NCBI RefSeq assembly: GCF_037975245.1
Contig: NC_092575.1
Span: forward strand, 27,563,841 to 27,627,840
DNA: 64,000 bases
Direction of reading: 5' to 3'
Source of the DNA: Apostichopus japonicus
Lineage: Eukaryota; Echinodermata; Holothuroidea; Aspidochirotida; Stichopodidae
In this document: in pieces, positions 61,194 through 64,000 of the stretch
Position numbering within the stretch: the stretch's first letter is position 1
How the letters are laid out: each line of letters opens with the position of its first letter
Translations under genes and position numbers: made by a program
Notes under the pieces: model-generated
Database searches by the model: none
The model's input: the letters and a program-made list of their open reading frames with translations, nothing else
Told to the model about the DNA's origin: nothing

Positions 61194-63584
61194 AGACGGA
61201 TTGAACCCCTAGTCTCCCTTATCCATCCTCATCTCAATCATCTTACCCAGTTTGTACAACCTTGGCTGTTTTGAGTGACGAGATCTGCTAGTTTAGAAAA
61301 AATGTGTGACAAAACAAAAATACATAGGAGGAGTCAATATATCCTGTCCCTAAATTGGCTTCAATTTTAAACAGATTATCGTGAGTGATACACATAAAAG
61401 TTAAGTGTTTTCTTTAATCGATATTATTACTCATTGTTACAGATTCTAGTAGCAGTGTTTAAACTCTAATATTCAGCATTTATACCATCTATGGAGAGAG
61501 GGGTTGTAGAGGAATGGTAAGATTCATGCACCGACCAAAAACTGGCAAAACTTGCAGGGGAATTTATTTATCAAGTTTTAAGGAACATATAAACCCATCC
61601 ATCATCATTCATTCATTCTTGTCTTTTATTCTATTTACTTTGATAAAAAATAAAAGGTGTCGCTTTCTCATCTTGTTGCTGAAATATCAAGAGTTTGTAG
61701 AATCATCTGATATAGACTATCATAATGAGACTTTTGCCGTGTATCTGACCGGGACAATAAAAGCTTATAATGAGATTATTATTTGCTAACAAGCTGACAA
61801 GATTTGATAATCTCATCAGTGAAGAATCTTGTCATGTTTGGAGCAGGGTTTTTTTTCATGCCATAATGTAATGATTGGATTTGGACAAATGGTATGTATG
61901 TTTGCATGCTGTGTCACATATTGTTATCATTGCAAGATGTCATGCATATTTTAGCGCATATGTTGAGATGATCAGTGTGCACCATGTTACAACATCATTT
62001 GAGCAATACTTTCCACTATGTGTAGGTGTTCGGATTTGTAATTATAAGTTCCATGCAAGTTAGGTTCAAATCACATATTTAGTTGTTGCTTTTTTTTCTT
62101 ATAATATCAAACTGTTCAAATATCATAAAATTCAGCAATTTTTAGGACTTGTGTATTCAGAGTAGCAATGCTCGAAAATCAGCATTGGAGTTACCAGAGC
62201 AACTGAAAAACTCCCTTTTAATTATAAATGTTATCTATGGTGAAAGGTTACAGTTGTCTATGTCAGGCAGACATAACTATAACAAGGTTGATAACATATT
62301 ATTAGTTCTGATCTGAATTTTCTTTTCTTTTGAAGGACATCTTGGTGGATTGTATGAAGGTAGCTTTAAAAAATCATTAGTTTAAATTGCAGTAGTTAGA
62401 AGTTAAGTTTCAATCAAACCTGCAGCTCATCATAAAAATTACTTTAGCAAATGCTTGTGTGAAATTGTAGCAATGTGGTTGCTTATTCTGTTCGTGGAAC
62501 AATGCTGCCTTCCATTCGGTTGACCAAAAACTTGTTGTATTTGAAATCCATACTGCAGCATGATGGTTCACAAATTCCCCTGCCCCAGGGAAGGTGATTT
62601 AAAGTCCATCCACTGGTCAAAATAAGGCCAGCACAGTGCAAGAAAGGGTGGAAACATTTGAGTGACATTTCCAAAGAGTTTTTTGTTTTAATTTAATAGT
62701 TGCAGGTGTGCCTTTATAGTAGTTACGTTATGTTTTGTGTTTTTAGGAATTTATAGAATTTTGTTTTCCTTTTAAATTTCTGTCCAAGTATTATTTTCCT
62801 TTTCCTAGCTTAAAACAGATTTCATCTTTTAATAGGTTTAATAGGTTATCATAAATGGACCTTCAATTGAAATTTGAGCTTTCCAAAGCTTTTTGGATTG
62901 ATTGTTTCTTTTTATCAAAGTTATTTGTGCACTCATTCGTTGCTAGAGTTGGGTCAATATGATGAGTTTGTCTTGGTCTGTTGTAGCAATCTTCTGTGTC
63001 ATTAGATGTGTCAACCAAATTTGTTTTTGAAATTATTCTTTTAAGTTTTATTTTAAGCTTTTGGCAGCTATATTTACCAGTGTTTTCAACTCTTTGACTT
63101 AAATTTAAATTGTCAGCTGAGTGTCCTTTGACATGCGAGGGAAATTAATATTGAATTTTAACAGCTTTTTTTTGGTAATTTTAGGTAGTTTTTAATTTTC
63201 TGTGTCCCAATGAAATAGTTGATTTATATTGAAAATGTTTTAAACATGTTTATATGTAAATCTTCAGTCTATGCGTATTTTTAAATCTTCTTCTTAGGCA
63301 TTTCAGTTGAATATCACAAAATCTTACGCTCGAGTATCAATGGAAGGACTTTTTATGGTATTGTTTTGTGTTTCAAATCTACCCAATTGTAGTAGAGTTT
63401 GAATGCGAAGTGAGGTTGTGGTGTATGTGTGGAATATACAAAAGTGTAATTTTTTTTTCAATATCTAAGCAATTGGCCATTTGTAGTCCTTGGCCCTTTG
63501 TAATCTTTTAATGTCTTTGTTTACAAATATAATATGGAACAAATACAAAATCTGTTGCTGGACATTCCTTTCATTTTTGGTTCC
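61194..63584 (+). other. 3' UTR and flank of PP1 copy 2
   Basis: AT-rich. No coding sequence or repeat was recognised before the dispersed repeat that begins near 63585. Confidence 0.6.
61649..61761 (+). promoter_or_regulatory. Candidate polyadenylation signals of PP1 copy 2
   Basis: AATAAA at 61649-61654 and again at 61756-61761, 460 and 560 bases after the stop. Either could serve; other sites further downstream are possible. Confidence 0.35.
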
Positions 63585-64000
63585 TTATGTAGTCAGGTTG
63601 GCGTGTGTGTGTGCATCTGTGTGTGCGTCTGTGACACTTGTTTGGGTACACTGTAACTCAACAAGGGAAAGTTGGACTTAACTCAAACTTGGTATATAGA
63701 TCCGCAATAGTGAGGTGTGCCCTATTGTTTTTGGTGCTTGTGAATGTCACCAAAGGTCAGTGAGAGGCCAAAAACCAAAATATTGAAAACAGCAATAACT
63801 CCCATTGGCAGGGTCCGACATGGTTGATATTTTTGAAGTAGTTGTGAATGGGGTAAGGGATCGTTTCCAAACATAAGGGTCATGTGATCCAAGGTCAATT
63901 AGGGGTCAAAAACTAGAAATTTTGCAATAACTTGAGAACAAAATGTCCATCAAGGTTGGGAGTTATGCTATTGTAATCCAATAGTTGACCTGCATTTGGG
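63585..64000. repeat. Second copy of the long GT/AGGTCA repeat, cut by the window edge
   Basis: Matches 4855-5335 in order: GTCAGGTTGGCGTGTGTG, TGACACTTG, AACTCAACAAGGGA, TGTGCCCTATTGTTTTTGGTG, CAATAACTCCCA, GGTTGATATTTT, TCATGTGATCC, AACTTGAGAACAAA and TCCAATAGTTGACC. It continues past the right edge. Confidence 0.85.

Overview
This is a window of animal nuclear DNA. It is AT-rich, has few genes, and its introns run from about 0.4 to 9 kb with GT/AG borders. Three conserved gene families can be assembled exon by exon. The HVCN1 protein, the α/γ-type protein phosphatase 1 pair and the repeat load (Rex1-like LINE debris, non-autonomous hAT-like elements, many minisatellites) suggest a marine invertebrate deuterostome, most likely an echinoderm. 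That placement is an inference; I cannot name the species.

Layout. (1) 1-7431, + strand: the 3' four coding exons of a PP1 catalytic-subunit gene (copy 1), with exons 1-3 off the left edge. A 45-bp minisatellite lies in its intron 3 and a long repeat full of AGGTCA half-sites lies in its intron 6. (2) 7432-15050: no gene found except a dead Rex1-like reverse transcriptase fragment (minus, about 11690-12797). (3) 15051-18241, minus strand: complete six-exon PRKRIP1 (191 aa). (4) 18242-31366: repeat-rich, no gene found. It holds two hAT-like elements with exact 8-bp target duplications (19482-20994 and 21302-21959), the first inserted in an old tandem array. (5) 31375-44913, + strand: complete four-exon HVCN1 voltage-gated proton channel (306 aa). 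A third hAT-like element (32538-34243) and several minisatellites sit in its introns, and a 43-bp minisatellite lies just downstream. (6) 44914-52480: no gene found; a tRNA-like fold-back repeat and a fourth hAT-like element (51097-51969). (7) 52481-61193, + strand: a complete seven-exon PP1 catalytic-subunit gene (copy 2, 326 aa). (8) 61194-64000: 3' flank, ending in another copy of the repeat seen in PP1 copy 1 intron 6.

The two PP1 genes have the same orientation and the same intron positions and lie about 50 kb apart, so they are DNA-level duplicates. Exons 4 and 5 have diverged by about 16% and 21%, but exon 6 differs at only 2 of 135 bases. This looks like gene conversion confined to one exon and is the most striking signal in the window. 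PP1, PRKRIP1 and HVCN1 do not form a known pathway; their adjacency looks like ordinary genome neighbourhood. I found no bacterial-type genes, CRISPR arrays or obviously new protein system.
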